Shown here piece after piece: positions 41,471-50,773 of a stretch of 64,000 nt of DNA. Within the stretch, counting starts at the first letter, position 1. Each line of letters begins with the position of its first letter. Under the pieces are notes generated by a model, which was given only the letters and a program-made list of their open reading frames with translations, ran no database searches and was not told the DNA's origin. The stretch lies in assembly GCF_030077735.1 (NCBI RefSeq), contig NZ_JASJEU010000008.1, positions 1 to 64,000 of the forward strand, in the 5' to 3' direction. This stretch comes from Gordonibacter faecis. GTDB lineage: Bacteria; Actinomycetota; Coriobacteriia; Coriobacteriales; Eggerthellaceae. Made by a program: the position numbers and the translations under genes.

Positions 41471-43215
41471 CGGACTTGTTCTCCGATCGTCCACGTCAAG
41501 CCAGATTGCTGGACGTCGACCATTCGCCTGAACACCCCGCCAGACGCGAGCAAATCACGTGGACTCCCCTCTTCCACTACCTTGCCTGCGTCCAGCACGA
41601 TAACCTTGTCAGCGTTCAGCACGGTTCTCATGCGGTGGGCGATCACCAGAACGGTTTTTCCAGCAAGAAGCCCAGAAAGGGCTTCCTGGACCTTCGTCTC
41701 GCTCTCGACGTCGAGAGAGGCGGTTGCCTCATCAAGAAGGACGATCGGGGCATCTTTGAGCAACGCCCGGGCGATTGAGATTCGCTGCCTCTCTCCTCCT
41801 GATAAGCGCGATCCGTTTTCTCCGATCCTCGTGCGGTAACCGTCTTTCATCCGCAAAACGAACTCGTCGCAGTTCGCTTCCCGCGCTGCGGCGAGAACCT
41901 CTTCATCGGTCGCTCCAGGCTTTCCAAAACGTATGTTTTCCATGATGGTGTCATCGAACAGGACCACATCCTGGAAGACCTGAGCGTAATAAGTCAGCAG
42001 AGCTTCCGGATCGATCGTCGACACGTCCGTCCCGCCAAGGGAAACAACCCCCTCATCAGCATCCCAGAATCTCGCCGCGAGCCTGACGACAGTCGACTTC
42101 CCCCCTCCCGAAGGGCCGACGAGCGCGGTTACCTCCCCTTCTTTAGCAACGAAAGAAACCTCCGAGAGAACATCGCCGCCCCGTTCGTACGAAAAAGACA
42201 CATTCTTGAAAGCGATGTCGAAGCTTTCGGGGCTGATTATCCTTTCGCCCTTTTGTCGGGGCTGATCTTCGATAGACTTCATCCTTCGGATCCCAACGCG
42301 GAGCGAGAGAAGCTCTGCTATCACCTCGAGCACCGTGCTGATCGGGTCGTAAATCCTTGTTGCGGCAAGGAGGAAGCAGAAGTAGATCATAAAGTCGACC
42401 TGGCCGTTCGCGAGAAGTACGGTGCCGACTACCACAGTCGAGGCCATCCCCAATCTAAGAAGCGCTTGGGCGGCGCTCACCGGGACAGCGGTTGCAAGCT
42501 CGTTTGAAACCTGGGTACGTTCCGCCTCATCGATTCTTTCGTCAAGTCGAGAAACGAACGAATCCGTCTTGTTCCCCGCGCGTATCTCCTGGGCCCGTTC
42601 GAGATACTCTTGTATATCGCCCGCCAGCCTCAACTGCTCGCCGACAAGCCTTTCGTTTGCACGGCGCTGGCGCCTCGCGCTGCCCAAAACGATCCCGAGG
42701 GCGACGGGCAGAACCCAGAGCGCCGACAGGGCAAGCCTCCAATCGAGTACGAAAAGGACTGCGGAGACGATGGCGGTGGAGACCGCAGTTCCGCACAGCA
42801 GAGGTACGATGTGCGAGAACATTCTCTCCTGATCCGAGCAGTCTTTCATAAGCGTGGTGGTAAGGTCAGATATCTCCTTTCCGCCGAAAAACGAGAGGGG
42901 CAGCTCCCTGAGCACCTCGGCGAGCTCGATTCGCTTTCTTGCGCTTTCCGCGTACACGGAGTTATACGTGAACTCGTACTCAAGCCACTGAGTAGCCAGC
43001 ATAAGAGCGAGCACGACGGCGATGTTGACGGCGTAGAATCCGAGATTCGGCAGAGGGGCGTCAGGGTCAACGAGATGCGCGAGGAAATCTCCCGCCACCA
43101 TGCAGATGATCCCGATAGGCGCCATCATAACGAGGTTAGCAACGGCGCAGAACAGCGCGCCTCTTTTGAACTCGAAAGCCCCCCTCTCCGTAAGGGCGAA
43201 CTTCTCACGCAGCAT
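41467..43215 (-). CDS. ABC transporter, fused permease-ATPase, IrtB/YbtQ-like 2
   Basis: This 582-residue half-transporter has an exporter-type membrane domain and a C-terminal ATPase with Walker A (GPSGGGKST), signature (LSGGERQRISIARAL) and DEATASLDVESE. The start MLREKFALTERG overlaps the partner gene by 11 bases. With the gene at 43205-45055 it should form a heterodimer. Linkage to a DtxR regulator, a TetR regulator and an Opp/Nik-type importer favours a role in metallophore uptake or processing, but substrate and direction are not proven. Confidence 0.84.
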   Translation of the reverse strand: MLREKFALTERGAFEFKRGALFCAVANLVMMAPIGIICMVAGDFLAHLVDPDAPLPNLGFYAVNIAVVLALMLATQWLEYEFTYNSVYAESARKRIELAEVLRELPLSFFGGKEISDLTTTLMKDCSDQERMFSHIVPLLCGTAVSTAIVSAVLFVLDWRLALSALWVLPVALGIVLGSARRQRRANERLVGEQLRLAGDIQEYLERAQEIRAGNKTDSFVSRLDERIDEAERTQVSNELATAVPVSAAQALLRLGMASTVVVGTVLLANGQVDFMIYFCFLLAATRIYDPISTVLEVIAELLSLRVGIRRMKSIEDQPRQKGERIISPESFDIAFKNVSFSYERGGDVLSEVSFVAKEGEVTALVGPSGGGKSTVVRLAARFWDADEGVVSLGGTDVSTIDPEALLTYYAQVFQDVVLFDDTIMENIRFGKPGATDEEVLAAAREANCDEFVLRMKDGYRTRIGENGSRLSGGERQRISIARALLKDAPIVLLDEATASLDVESETKVQEALSGLLAGKTVLVIAHRMRTVLNADKVIVLDAGKVVEEGSPRDLLASGGVFRRMVDVQQSGLTWTIGEQVR

Positions 43216-45055
43216 ATCCGCCCCTCTCTCCGATTTTCCACGAAAGGCCCCTTTGGCACTCGGACCACATGCCAGAATAGGTGCCGCCAAGCTCCAAGAG
43301 ATCGCGATGAGTTCCGGACTCCGCAATCTTCCCGGCTTCGACGACGCAGATGAGATCGGCGTCCACCACCGTCGACAAGCGGTGCGCGATCATAAGGACC
43401 GTCTTTCCGCGGGTGAGCTTCGAGAGCGCCTCCTGGATGAGGGATTCGTTCTCCGGGTCGGCGAAGGCGGTCGCCTCGTCGAGGACGACGATGGGGGCGT
43501 CTTTGAGGATCGCGCGGGCGAGGGCGACCCTTTGGCACTCGCCACCCGACAGGGATACCCCCTTCGGCCCGATTTCGGTGTTCAGCCCGAAAGGGCATTT
43601 CGCGACGATGTCCTCGCAGCGAGCCGCCCTCAGCGCCCTCTCGACGTCTTCTCGCGTCGCATCGGGCTTCGAGAACCTGACGTTGTCGAGGAGACTCGCT
43701 GCGAAAAGCTTGGTGTTCTGGAAAACGAACGAGACGGTATCCATAAGGTCTTTTTGTGCCATCTGGCGCGTATCGACGCCGCCTATGGTAATAGTCCCGG
43801 CATCCTGATCCCAGAACCGGGGGACGAGGCTCGCTATGGTCGTCTTGCCACCACCCGAAGGGCCGACGAGCGCGACGGTTGCCCCCTCCGGTATCGACAT
43901 GCTGAGGTCGTCCACCGCCTTCGAGCTCGAGCCGGGATAAGAAAACGACACGCGATCGAACTCAACCCCGAACCGCCCAGGTCGCCGAGCAGCGCTTTCG
44001 GCAGGGAAGCGCATTGTCGGCTCGGACAGGATAATCTCGAATCTGGAGACCGCGTCCTGCGCCATTGCCAGCGCTTCCGACGCGTAGAGGATCTTCGTCA
44101 TCATCGAGGTCGTGAGAGCGCTGAACACCGCGTAGAAGAGGAAGTTCGAGAACAGAAGCGAGAAAGAGCCCGCATGCGCAGCGAGAAGTATCGCGACCGG
44201 AACCAATACGGCGAACGTGGCGTTGATTGCAACGATCTGGACGATCTGAGGCCCCTCGCAGAACTTCGAGTACCCGTGCGCCATGTCGCGGTATTCGATG
44301 ACCGAGTCCCGGAAGGCTTTGAAGGAGTTGGCCGTCTGCTGGAATATCTTTATTGCGGGCATGCCCCTCACGTACTCGGTTGCCGCCGCGTTCATCTTGT
44401 TCAGGGCGGTTTGGTAGTTTCTCACGAAAGTCAAGTAGTTCGAGTTCTCGTCGCTTGATCCCCCTCCCATGATCTTCCACATGCAGATCGCGGAAACCAG
44501 CACAGGGACAAGGCATGCCAGCCCCATCCAAAAGTCAAAAACGAACATGACCGCAAAGAACGCGATTGGCGTGACCAAGGCTCCGACAAAATCCGGGAAC
44601 TTATGAGCTAGAACGTTTTCGGTTTGGCCGGCGCACCCGTCGATGATCCTTCTCGTCTCCCCCGAAGGATGAGTCGAGAAGTAGCCGAGCGGAACCTTGG
44701 CAAGATGCCTCAAAGCAGCCTTTCTCATATTGTTCGCCGTCCGAAAAGCAGCGATATGCGTGCACATCAATGCGCCGAAATAGACCGCGACCCCAAGCGC
44801 GGCGAGAGCCGCCGCGGCGACCGCGAACCCAAGCACGTCTTCCGCCTCGCCCCAGAACGGCGCCACCTCGACAAAGCGAGACAGGACGAACCAGACGAGC
44901 ACGAGCGGCGCAACTACGAGCGCGGCATGGACCGCAGAGAGCGCGCAGCCGACGACGGTTAGCGCTTTGTACGACCCCGCATAATCAAGTAGCTTGAGCA
45001 ACGGCGGTTTTTCGCAACCGCCGTTGACCTCGCCGCGTTCGAGTTGTCTCTCCAT
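43205..45055 (-). CDS. ABC transporter, fused permease-ATPase, IrtA/YbtP-like 2
   Basis: This 616-residue partner has about six membrane helices and an ATPase with Walker A (GPSGGGKTT), signature (LSGGECQRVALARAI) and DEATAFADPENE. The last motif matches the siderophore importer group (IrtA, YbtP) better than multidrug exporters. It is the first gene of the operon ABC-ABC-DtxR-HTH and is divergent from a TetR gene across a 132-base gap that contains a near-perfect TetR-type operator. Confidence 0.85.
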   Translation of the reverse strand: MERQLERGEVNGGCEKPPLLKLLDYAGSYKALTVVGCALSAVHAALVVAPLVLVWFVLSRFVEVAPFWGEAEDVLGFAVAAAALAALGVAVYFGALMCTHIAAFRTANNMRKAALRHLAKVPLGYFSTHPSGETRRIIDGCAGQTENVLAHKFPDFVGALVTPIAFFAVMFVFDFWMGLACLVPVLVSAICMWKIMGGGSSDENSNYLTFVRNYQTALNKMNAAATEYVRGMPAIKIFQQTANSFKAFRDSVIEYRDMAHGYSKFCEGPQIVQIVAINATFAVLVPVAILLAAHAGSFSLLFSNFLFYAVFSALTTSMMTKILYASEALAMAQDAVSRFEIILSEPTMRFPAESAARRPGRFGVEFDRVSFSYPGSSSKAVDDLSMSIPEGATVALVGPSGGGKTTIASLVPRFWDQDAGTITIGGVDTRQMAQKDLMDTVSFVFQNTKLFAASLLDNVRFSKPDATREDVERALRAARCEDIVAKCPFGLNTEIGPKGVSLSGGECQRVALARAILKDAPIVVLDEATAFADPENESLIQEALSKLTRGKTVLMIAHRLSTVVDADLICVVEAGKIAESGTHRDLLELGGTYSGMWSECQRGLSWKIGERGGYAA

Positions 45056-45069
45056 CGCTCCTCCTTTTA

Positions 45070-45084
45070 TTGGTCACTGTCCAA
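45070..45084. promoter_or_regulatory. Shared TetR-type operator, divergent promoter
   Basis: TTGGTCACTGTCCAA has one mismatch to the palindrome TTGGACANTGTCCAA. A second copy, also with one mismatch, is at 50759-50773 upstream of the importer operon. It lies 15 bases upstream of the ABC start, in a good position for repression. Confidence 0.72.
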
Positions 45085-45187
45085 ATAAAAATGATACATC
45101 AAGGAGTTTCTATTGACTAACAATTTGTTTTCCAACATGATGGTGGCGACCGCACGGGATCGGACGGAGCCAGCAGAGGAGGGCGTC

Positions 45188-45910
45188 ATGACCGCGAAAC
45201 CGTCTCCTCGAAGAGACTGCGATCTTCCCGAGCTCACCGCCGAAGCAATACGGGATGCGGCCGTGCGATTGACGAGAGAGAAAGGCCTCGACGGGTGGAG
45301 CATAAGGCAGCTCGCAAAAGAGCTGAAAGCATGGCCCAACAACATCAGTTACCGCGTCGGAAGAAGAGACGACGCCGCTCAGCTTGTCGTCGATTACGTC
45401 ATGGGGGAGATCGACGTTCCCGAAGACACCGGCGATTGGAAGCCTTGGTTCGAAGAGCTATTCGTCAGAACTCGTAAGGTTCTGAGGCGCTACCCTGGCG
45501 TCGCGCGCAGGCTTGCCGCCGTAGGACCCGGCCTTGGGGCGGCAAACGAAACGATCCACAGGGGGATATCCCTGCTTGAGCGCGCGGGATTCGGAGATCG
45601 GAGCGCCGAGATCTACTCATCGCTCATGTGCAACGTCTGCGCGTTCATCGCCACCGAAGACGACAGGGATTCCATGGCAGAAGAGCGAAAAGCGAAAGGA
45701 GCCCAGTACTCTCGGGGGGCCCACAGCAAAGACCGCGAGGTGGCATCGCTGGGAAAGGTCGTGGCGCCGATCGCAAAGGACGAGGCTGCCCGGCAGCGCT
45801 ATTTCGATGACCAGTTCCTGAATCTCGTGAGGGCGCTTATCGCGGGCTACAGCTCTATCGCCCTCGGACAGCAAGAAGGCGCCGATCGCTCATTGGGGAC
45901 GCGGAGCTGA
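45188..45910 (+). CDS. TetR-family regulator of metallophore-type transport
   Basis: This 240-residue regulator has a TetR-type helix-turn-helix (LTAEAIRDAAVRLTREKGLD then GWSIRQLAKELKAWPNNISY) followed by a helical C-terminal domain. ATG 45188 has GAGGAGGG upstream; a TTG at 45113 with AAGGAG six bases before it is an equally possible start and would add 25 residues. It is divergent from the ABC pair and convergent with the importer operon, whose last gene overlaps its 3' end by 64 bases. Matching operators before both operons indicate that it controls both. Confidence 0.83.
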   Translation: MTAKPSPRRDCDLPELTAEAIRDAAVRLTREKGLDGWSIRQLAKELKAWPNNISYRVGRRDDAAQLVVDYVMGEIDVPEDTGDWKPWFEELFVRTRKVLRRYPGVARRLAAVGPGLGAANETIHRGISLLERAGFGDRSAEIYSSLMCNVCAFIATEDDRDSMAEERKAKGAQYSRGAHSKDREVASLGKVVAPIAKDEAARQRYFDDQFLNLVRALIAGYSSIALGQQEGADRSLGTRS

Positions 45911-47358
45911 GATTGGCACGTGTAGTCTGCAACGCGAGCGGAGTGAGACACCATTATGACGGCCAGGCCCTCTCTCTCCTTGAGCTCGTTTATGGTGTCG
46001 AGTATCTCTTTTTGGGTGGTCGGATCCAGAGCCGACGTAGACTCGTCGCATATGAGGACCGACGGCGAGTGCGCCAAGGCGCGTGCGATGGCCACCCTCT
46101 GGGCCTGGCCTCCCGATAGGGCGCGAGGGTAGTACCCCTTGAGCGCCCTCGGTAGCCTCACCGTGTCGAGCAGCTCGTCAACGCGCGCATCGCATTCCGA
46201 CGAACTCTGGCGCGGATGGGTTCTGCTTACCGCGCGCGCAAGCTGGGTCCCCACCTTCACTGCGGGGTTAAGGCTCGTTGCCGGATCTTGCGGAACGACC
46301 TGCATACCGAGCAATTGCTTTTTGTTTCTGCGAGAAAAAGCAGCCGGAACCTCCTCGAGCACTCCGCCCGAATCGAGCCGTATGGTTCCCCTGGATGCTG
46401 GCCGCTCTCCAATCAGCGCTTTCACTACGGTGCTCTTCCCCGAACCGGAGTCTCCGACAAGAGACATCCCCCGCCCTTTGCCGAGAGCGAACGACGCGCC
46501 GCTAAGGGCCTTCTTCCCATCGGGCGTCACGACGTCGAGATCTTCGACGAGAAGCACGGGATCGCTCGGCTCAGAAGCACTGCGGCCCCCGTCGACGGCA
46601 AGCCTTTGAGCCGAAACCAGACGCTGGGCGTACTCGGTCCTCGGGGCACTGAGCAGCTGCGAGGAAGTCGCCGATTCCACCACGACCCCTCGCCGCATCA
46701 CCGACATAGACGGCGAAAGTCTGCTTGCGATCTCGAGATCGTGCGTGATGACCACAACCGTCGTCCCCGACTCTTCGCAAACGCGGCGAACGGTGGCAAC
46801 GACCTCGTTGGCGGCGGCATCATCCAGTCCGGCGGTAGGTTCGTCGAGAACGAGAACCTTTGGGGTGGAGGCAAGGGCGCGAGCAATGGCGACGCGCCTC
46901 CTTTGTCCTCCCGAAAGGGAGGACGGCCGCCTCTCTAGAATCCTATCGACTTCCGACAGGCCAACTTGCGCAATCAGACGTTCGACTCCCGACCTCGAAA
47001 GGGAGGCCGTCTCCCCGACAAGGCGCCCCACCGTAAGATGAGGGGTAAGCGACAGCGCGGGATCCTGAGAAAGCCATGCAACCGTCTTTCGGCGATAAAG
47101 AGCCAAGTCCGATTTGGAAAGACTCAGGACATCTTCCCCGTCGACGAGGATAGACCCCGAAACATGCCTCAAACCCTCCCTGATGCATCCGAGCAGAGCG
47201 AGGGCCAAGGTCGTTTTTCCCGATCCCGACTCCCCGACCAACGCCATTCCGGTTCCTTCCCAGACATCAAGAGACAAGCCGTCGAGAACCCTTTTTCCGA
47301 GCTCATCCTCTATGATTAACTGAGACACGCGAACGATAGGGGTCGCGTCTGCCATCAT
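45847..47358 (-). CDS. Opp/Nik-type importer, two fused ATPases
   Basis: This 503-residue protein has two complete oligopeptide/nickel-type ATPases in one chain. The N-terminal half has GESGSGKTT, LSGGQRRRVAIARAL and LDEPTAGLD; the C-terminal half has GDSGSGKST, VVPQDPATSLNP, LSGGQAQRVAIARAL and DESTSALD. DppD and DppF are usually separate, so fusion is notable. The last 20 codons overlap the convergent TetR gene. It follows permease 2 with a 4-base overlap and drives import of the ligand bound by the lipoprotein at 49160-50728. Confidence 0.9.
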   Translation of the reverse strand: MMADATPIVRVSQLIIEDELGKRVLDGLSLDVWEGTGMALVGESGSGKTTLALALLGCIREGLRHVSGSILVDGEDVLSLSKSDLALYRRKTVAWLSQDPALSLTPHLTVGRLVGETASLSRSGVERLIAQVGLSEVDRILERRPSSLSGGQRRRVAIARALASTPKVLVLDEPTAGLDDAAANEVVATVRRVCEESGTTVVVITHDLEIASRLSPSMSVMRRGVVVESATSSQLLSAPRTEYAQRLVSAQRLAVDGGRSASEPSDPVLLVEDLDVVTPDGKKALSGASFALGKGRGMSLVGDSGSGKSTVVKALIGERPASRGTIRLDSGGVLEEVPAAFSRRNKKQLLGMQVVPQDPATSLNPAVKVGTQLARAVSRTHPRQSSSECDARVDELLDTVRLPRALKGYYPRALSGGQAQRVAIARALAHSPSVLICDESTSALDPTTQKEILDTINELKEREGLAVIMVSHSARVADYTCQSQLRVPNERSAPSCCPRAIEL

Positions 47359-48167
47359 GCCATACTCCTGTCTCCCAATCTGTCAAGCAGAAGGTTCCCA
47401 GAAATCGTGATGCTCGCAATGGCGATTGTCGGCGCAAGAGCCGCCCAGGGGTTCAGGGCGATACCCGATACCCCGGTCTGGATCATCGTTCCCCAGTCAG
47501 CTCCGGTCCCCAGAGGATCGAATCCGAGAAACGCCGCAGAGGCTACCAAGTAGATTGCGTTGATGAACCGAAGGCCGACGGTGGTCGCGATGGGCAGAAC
47601 CATGTTTGGAAGGATCTCCCTCGCCGCCACTACAAGGGGAGGGTCCCCAGCCAGCCTCGCTATCGAGACATAAGGCGCACCTGCCAGCGGGCGCACGAGA
47701 GACCTCGTGTAACGCGCTATGTACGGAGCCGACACGGCGGTCGTTACCGCAACCATCGTCGCGATGCCCGACCCCAAACCGAAGACAAGCACCATGATGA
47801 CGAGCATGGAGGGAACGACCAGGAGCATATCGAGCGCGTACGACAGCACCTTTGCAGCCTTGGATCCTCCGCTCACCGCAAAGCCGAGGACGACGCCGAC
47901 GAAGGATGCAACGGCGGTTGAGAGCGCCGCAACCGCCAAAAGCTGCGCGCCGCCGTGGAGAAGCCTCATCAGCACATCCCTACCGAGCCCGTCGCTTCCA
48001 AGCAGATGCTCGGGTGACGGCGGCGCAAAAGCGGCGGCTACGGTGCTCGAACCGTCGCCGGGCACGAAGTACCCGACGATCGTCGCGATGATGGCAACCG
48101 CGAAGAAGGCACCGGAAACCCAGGTCGTCAGCCCACTCCGTCGCGTTCGTTTAGGCATCCTGCTCAT
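47355..48167 (-). CDS. Opp/Nik-type importer permease (DppC/NikC-like)
   Basis: This 270-residue permease has an N-terminal helix, then five more, with the family's GSDGLGRDVLMRLLHG segment after the first helix and the ATPase-docking EAA-like loop (ARLAGDPPLVVAAREILPNM) near residue 180. These mark the DppC/OppC/NikC group. The ATG at 48167 has GGAGGG upstream and overlaps the end of permease 1; MPKRTRR nine bases later is an alternative start. It pairs with the permease at 48151-49137. Confidence 0.88.
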   Translation of the reverse strand: MSRMPKRTRRSGLTTWVSGAFFAVAIIATIVGYFVPGDGSSTVAAAFAPPSPEHLLGSDGLGRDVLMRLLHGGAQLLAVAALSTAVASFVGVVLGFAVSGGSKAAKVLSYALDMLLVVPSMLVIMVLVFGLGSGIATMVAVTTAVSAPYIARYTRSLVRPLAGAPYVSIARLAGDPPLVVAAREILPNMVLPIATTVGLRFINAIYLVASAAFLGFDPLGTGADWGTMIQTGVSGIALNPWAALAPTIAIASITISGNLLLDRLGDRSMA

Positions 48168-49137
48168 ACCGAGAGCCCTCCCTCGAGCCAAGAGCGTCTG
48201 CTATCCAGTATGCAGCCAACGAGACGGCTACCACCACGGCGGAGCTCGCCATCAGCAGATCGGGCTCCCGATTGAGCACCGCATTCACAAGCAGGGTTCC
48301 AAGCCCAGGGAAGCTGAAAAGGGACTCAATGATGACCGTCCCGCCAATGAGGTAGGGAACGACAGACGCAACCGATTGGGCAACAGGGGCGACAACCCCT
48401 GGGAGCAGATGCCGCAAAACGACCAAACGCTCCTCCAATCCAGAAAGACGCGCCGACTCGACGTGAGGCATCTTGCTCTCCTGCTCGACCACCGCCCTGA
48501 CAGGCCGGATCAGGGTGCAGGCGCCGATAAGGGAAATCGCAGCGATGGGGAGAACCATGATGATGGGCTTCTCGAAGAGAGACCCCCCGCCAGTCGGCAG
48601 AAGCGAGACGGCGGGAAACCAGTGAAGCGCAGTTGCGAAGATCGTCACTATCAGCAAGCCGATCACGAATTCAGGAGTGCCCACCACTACCAAAGACATC
48701 GCGCTTACCGCTTTGTCTAAGGCTTTCCCACTATGAAGGCCAGCGCAAAGCCCGCCCGCCAAGCCAACAGCGATCACTACGATCAAGGAGATCGCGAAAA
48801 GCACCGCCGTCCGCGAAACGGGCCCCACCAATGCATCCGCAACTGGGAGACCCGAGGAAAGCACCGTTCCGAAATCGCCCTGAAGAGCGCTGACGATCCA
48901 GGCCCCGAACCGGTAGAGCACCGGTTTGTCGAGTCCGTATTCGGCCGCGAGCTCCGCCACTCGATCAGGAGTCGCCTGAAGCCCAAGGCGCTGCGTGGCG
49001 GCATTGCCGGGCAGCGCCTCTAGAGCGAGAAAGACGAGAAAACAGGTGAACAGAAGGGAGATCGCAAACAGCGCGACGCGCGAAAGGATGCGAACGACGC
49101 CTCTCTTGCGCGCTCTCCGTGCAGCATTGTCGGACAT
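48151..49137 (-). CDS. Opp/Nik-type importer permease (DppB/NikB-like)
   Basis: This 328-residue permease has about six helices, the DppB-type first segment (LLFTCFLVFLALEALPGNAA) and the docking loop (ARLSGLEERLVVLRHLLPGV) followed by a long hydrophobic end region. It lies 22 bases after the binding protein gene. With the DppC-like permease and fused ATPase it forms a complete importer for peptides, nickel or metallophores; the link to DtxR and TetR regulators and IrtAB-like genes favours the last. Confidence 0.88.
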   Translation of the reverse strand: MSDNAARRARKRGVVRILSRVALFAISLLFTCFLVFLALEALPGNAATQRLGLQATPDRVAELAAEYGLDKPVLYRFGAWIVSALQGDFGTVLSSGLPVADALVGPVSRTAVLFAISLIVVIAVGLAGGLCAGLHSGKALDKAVSAMSLVVVGTPEFVIGLLIVTIFATALHWFPAVSLLPTGGGSLFEKPIIMVLPIAAISLIGACTLIRPVRAVVEQESKMPHVESARLSGLEERLVVLRHLLPGVVAPVAQSVASVVPYLIGGTVIIESLFSFPGLGTLLVNAVLNREPDLLMASSAVVVAVSLAAYWIADALGSREGSRYEQDA

Positions 49138-49159
49138 GCCTCACCGGCTCCCTCTGCCG

Positions 49160-50728
49160 TTACTCGGAAAAGGCAGCATGAGCGAACAGGGGCACCGACA
49201 GCGTGATCTCGATACCGTCCAGCGTATCGACCTGGCCGCTCAGGTCGGCGCAATACCCCCACACGATGTCGCCGCCTTCTGCCCATAGCCTTGCTTGCGC
49301 TTGGTTCAGGATGTCGGCCCGCTCTGCCTCGTCGACGGTCGAAGTCGCCTGGGATAGAAGGGCGTCGTATTCTTCGTCTTTCCACTGGCTGAAGTTGTAG
49401 GGGGAACTCCCGCCCGTGTACATGACGGCGGAGGCGATGTACGGCCTGTTGATAAGATACGTCGCGAACACCTGGGCACCGTAGATGGTGTTCATATCCG
49501 AGAACAACGTTGTCGGATCCTCTTCGATGATCGTCACGGAAACGCCCGCCTCCTCGAGCTTCTGGGCGAGCATCTCCGCAGAGTCGTTGACCCCCGTGGT
49601 CGTCTCGGCGGTCGTGATGGAGATTTCCGCGACCCCCTTTTCGCTGAGAATCCGCTTCGCCTCGTCAAAATCGTATCCGCGCTGCTCGAGGGAATCGTTG
49701 TAGCCCGGCATTCCCTGACCGAGAACGTCGTTTCCGACAACGCCCGCCGACCTGAAGATCGTATCGCACATCGTCTGTCGGTCGACGACCATCTTGAATG
49801 CGCGGCGGACGTCGGGATCGTCGAACGGAGCCATGCTGGCGTTAAGGCAGAAGCGGAACGAGCTGGAGTTCTCGATTCCCCCGTTGAACACGGCGAACCC
49901 CGTCTGCCCCTCCAGCGTCGCGGCGTTGGTCGTCGAGATCTGATGGGCGTAATCGACCTCGCCAGTCGTGAGCGCCGCATAGCGGGTTTCGGGGTCGGTG
50001 ATGGGGATGATTTCCACGGTGTCGATCGCGGGAGCGCCTCCCCAGTACTCCTCGTTCTTCAGCAAAACGGCGCCCGTATCCGGAGAGAAGCTCGACAGCT
50101 TGAACGGGCCGCTCCCGATGTCCTGGGAAAAGTCGTCCCCGGCGCTACCCTTCGGAAAAACGAACGTCACCGCCGACACGACTTCGTCCCAAAAGGTCGC
50201 CTGCGGGGAGAGAAGCCGAAGAACGAACGTGCGCTCGTCTTCGACAGTGCTGCCCGCCCAATCGACGTTCGAGTAGAACGATGCGTACATTGGGGATGTG
50301 CCCGCATACTGCAAACTGTAAAGGGCGTCCTCGGCAGTGACGGGATCTCCGTTGTGGTAATAAACCCCCTCTCTTAGGGTGACCGTCCAGGCGGTTGCAT
50401 CCTCATTAGGCACGATTCTCTCCGCAAGTTGATTTTCAACGATGCCGTTCCTGAGGAGGATGAGGGAGTCGTAGACATTCAGCGCGATGGCTAGAGGCAG
50501 CAATGTGCTAAAGGTCGCCGGATCCAGCGTATCCGTCGTGCTTCCCATCATCGCAACGCGAAGCGTTGTACTGTCCTGCGTCGTTGGCTCCTCTTGATCT
50601 GTCCCGTTTTCGGAAGAGCAGCCGCCAAGCAGCCCGCCCATTCCGACAGCGAGGGCCGTTCCCCCCACAAGCTTGATGCAATCTCGCCTCGAAATCGACG
50701 GCGAAGCGGCTTTCAACATGTCGCGCAT
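49160..50728 (-). CDS. Lipoprotein substrate-binding protein, Opp/Nik type
   Basis: This 522-residue extracytoplasmic binding protein belongs to the SBP_bac_5 family (YHNGDPVTAEDALYSLQYA, DDPDVRRAFKMVVDRQTMC are typical blocks). The signal peptide combines a twin-arginine-like SRRDCIKLVGG and a lipobox LLGGC with the lipidated Cys at residue 37. ATG 50728 was chosen for this signal peptide; a longer in-frame start at 50788 would include the operator. It captures the ligand and delivers it to the two permeases. The ligand may be a metal chelate. Confidence 0.9.
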   Translation of the reverse strand: MRDMLKAASPSISRRDCIKLVGGTALAVGMGGLLGGCSSENGTDQEEPTTQDSTTLRVAMMGSTTDTLDPATFSTLLPLAIALNVYDSLILLRNGIVENQLAERIVPNEDATAWTVTLREGVYYHNGDPVTAEDALYSLQYAGTSPMYASFYSNVDWAGSTVEDERTFVLRLLSPQATFWDEVVSAVTFVFPKGSAGDDFSQDIGSGPFKLSSFSPDTGAVLLKNEEYWGGAPAIDTVEIIPITDPETRYAALTTGEVDYAHQISTTNAATLEGQTGFAVFNGGIENSSSFRFCLNASMAPFDDPDVRRAFKMVVDRQTMCDTIFRSAGVVGNDVLGQGMPGYNDSLEQRGYDFDEAKRILSEKGVAEISITTAETTTGVNDSAEMLAQKLEEAGVSVTIIEEDPTTLFSDMNTIYGAQVFATYLINRPYIASAVMYTGGSSPYNFSQWKDEEYDALLSQATSTVDEAERADILNQAQARLWAEGGDIVWGYCADLSGQVDTLDGIEITLSVPLFAHAAFSE

Positions 50729-50758
50729 GCTCTTCGTCCCTTCTCTTGGAGTAGTTAT

Positions 50759-50773
50759 TTGAACACTGTCCAA
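50759..50773. promoter_or_regulatory. Shared TetR-type operator before the importer operon
   Basis: TTGAACACTGTCCAA shares 13 of 15 bases with the site at 45070-45084 and has one mismatch to TTGGACANTGTCCAA. It lies 31 bases before the binding-protein start codon. Confidence 0.72.
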
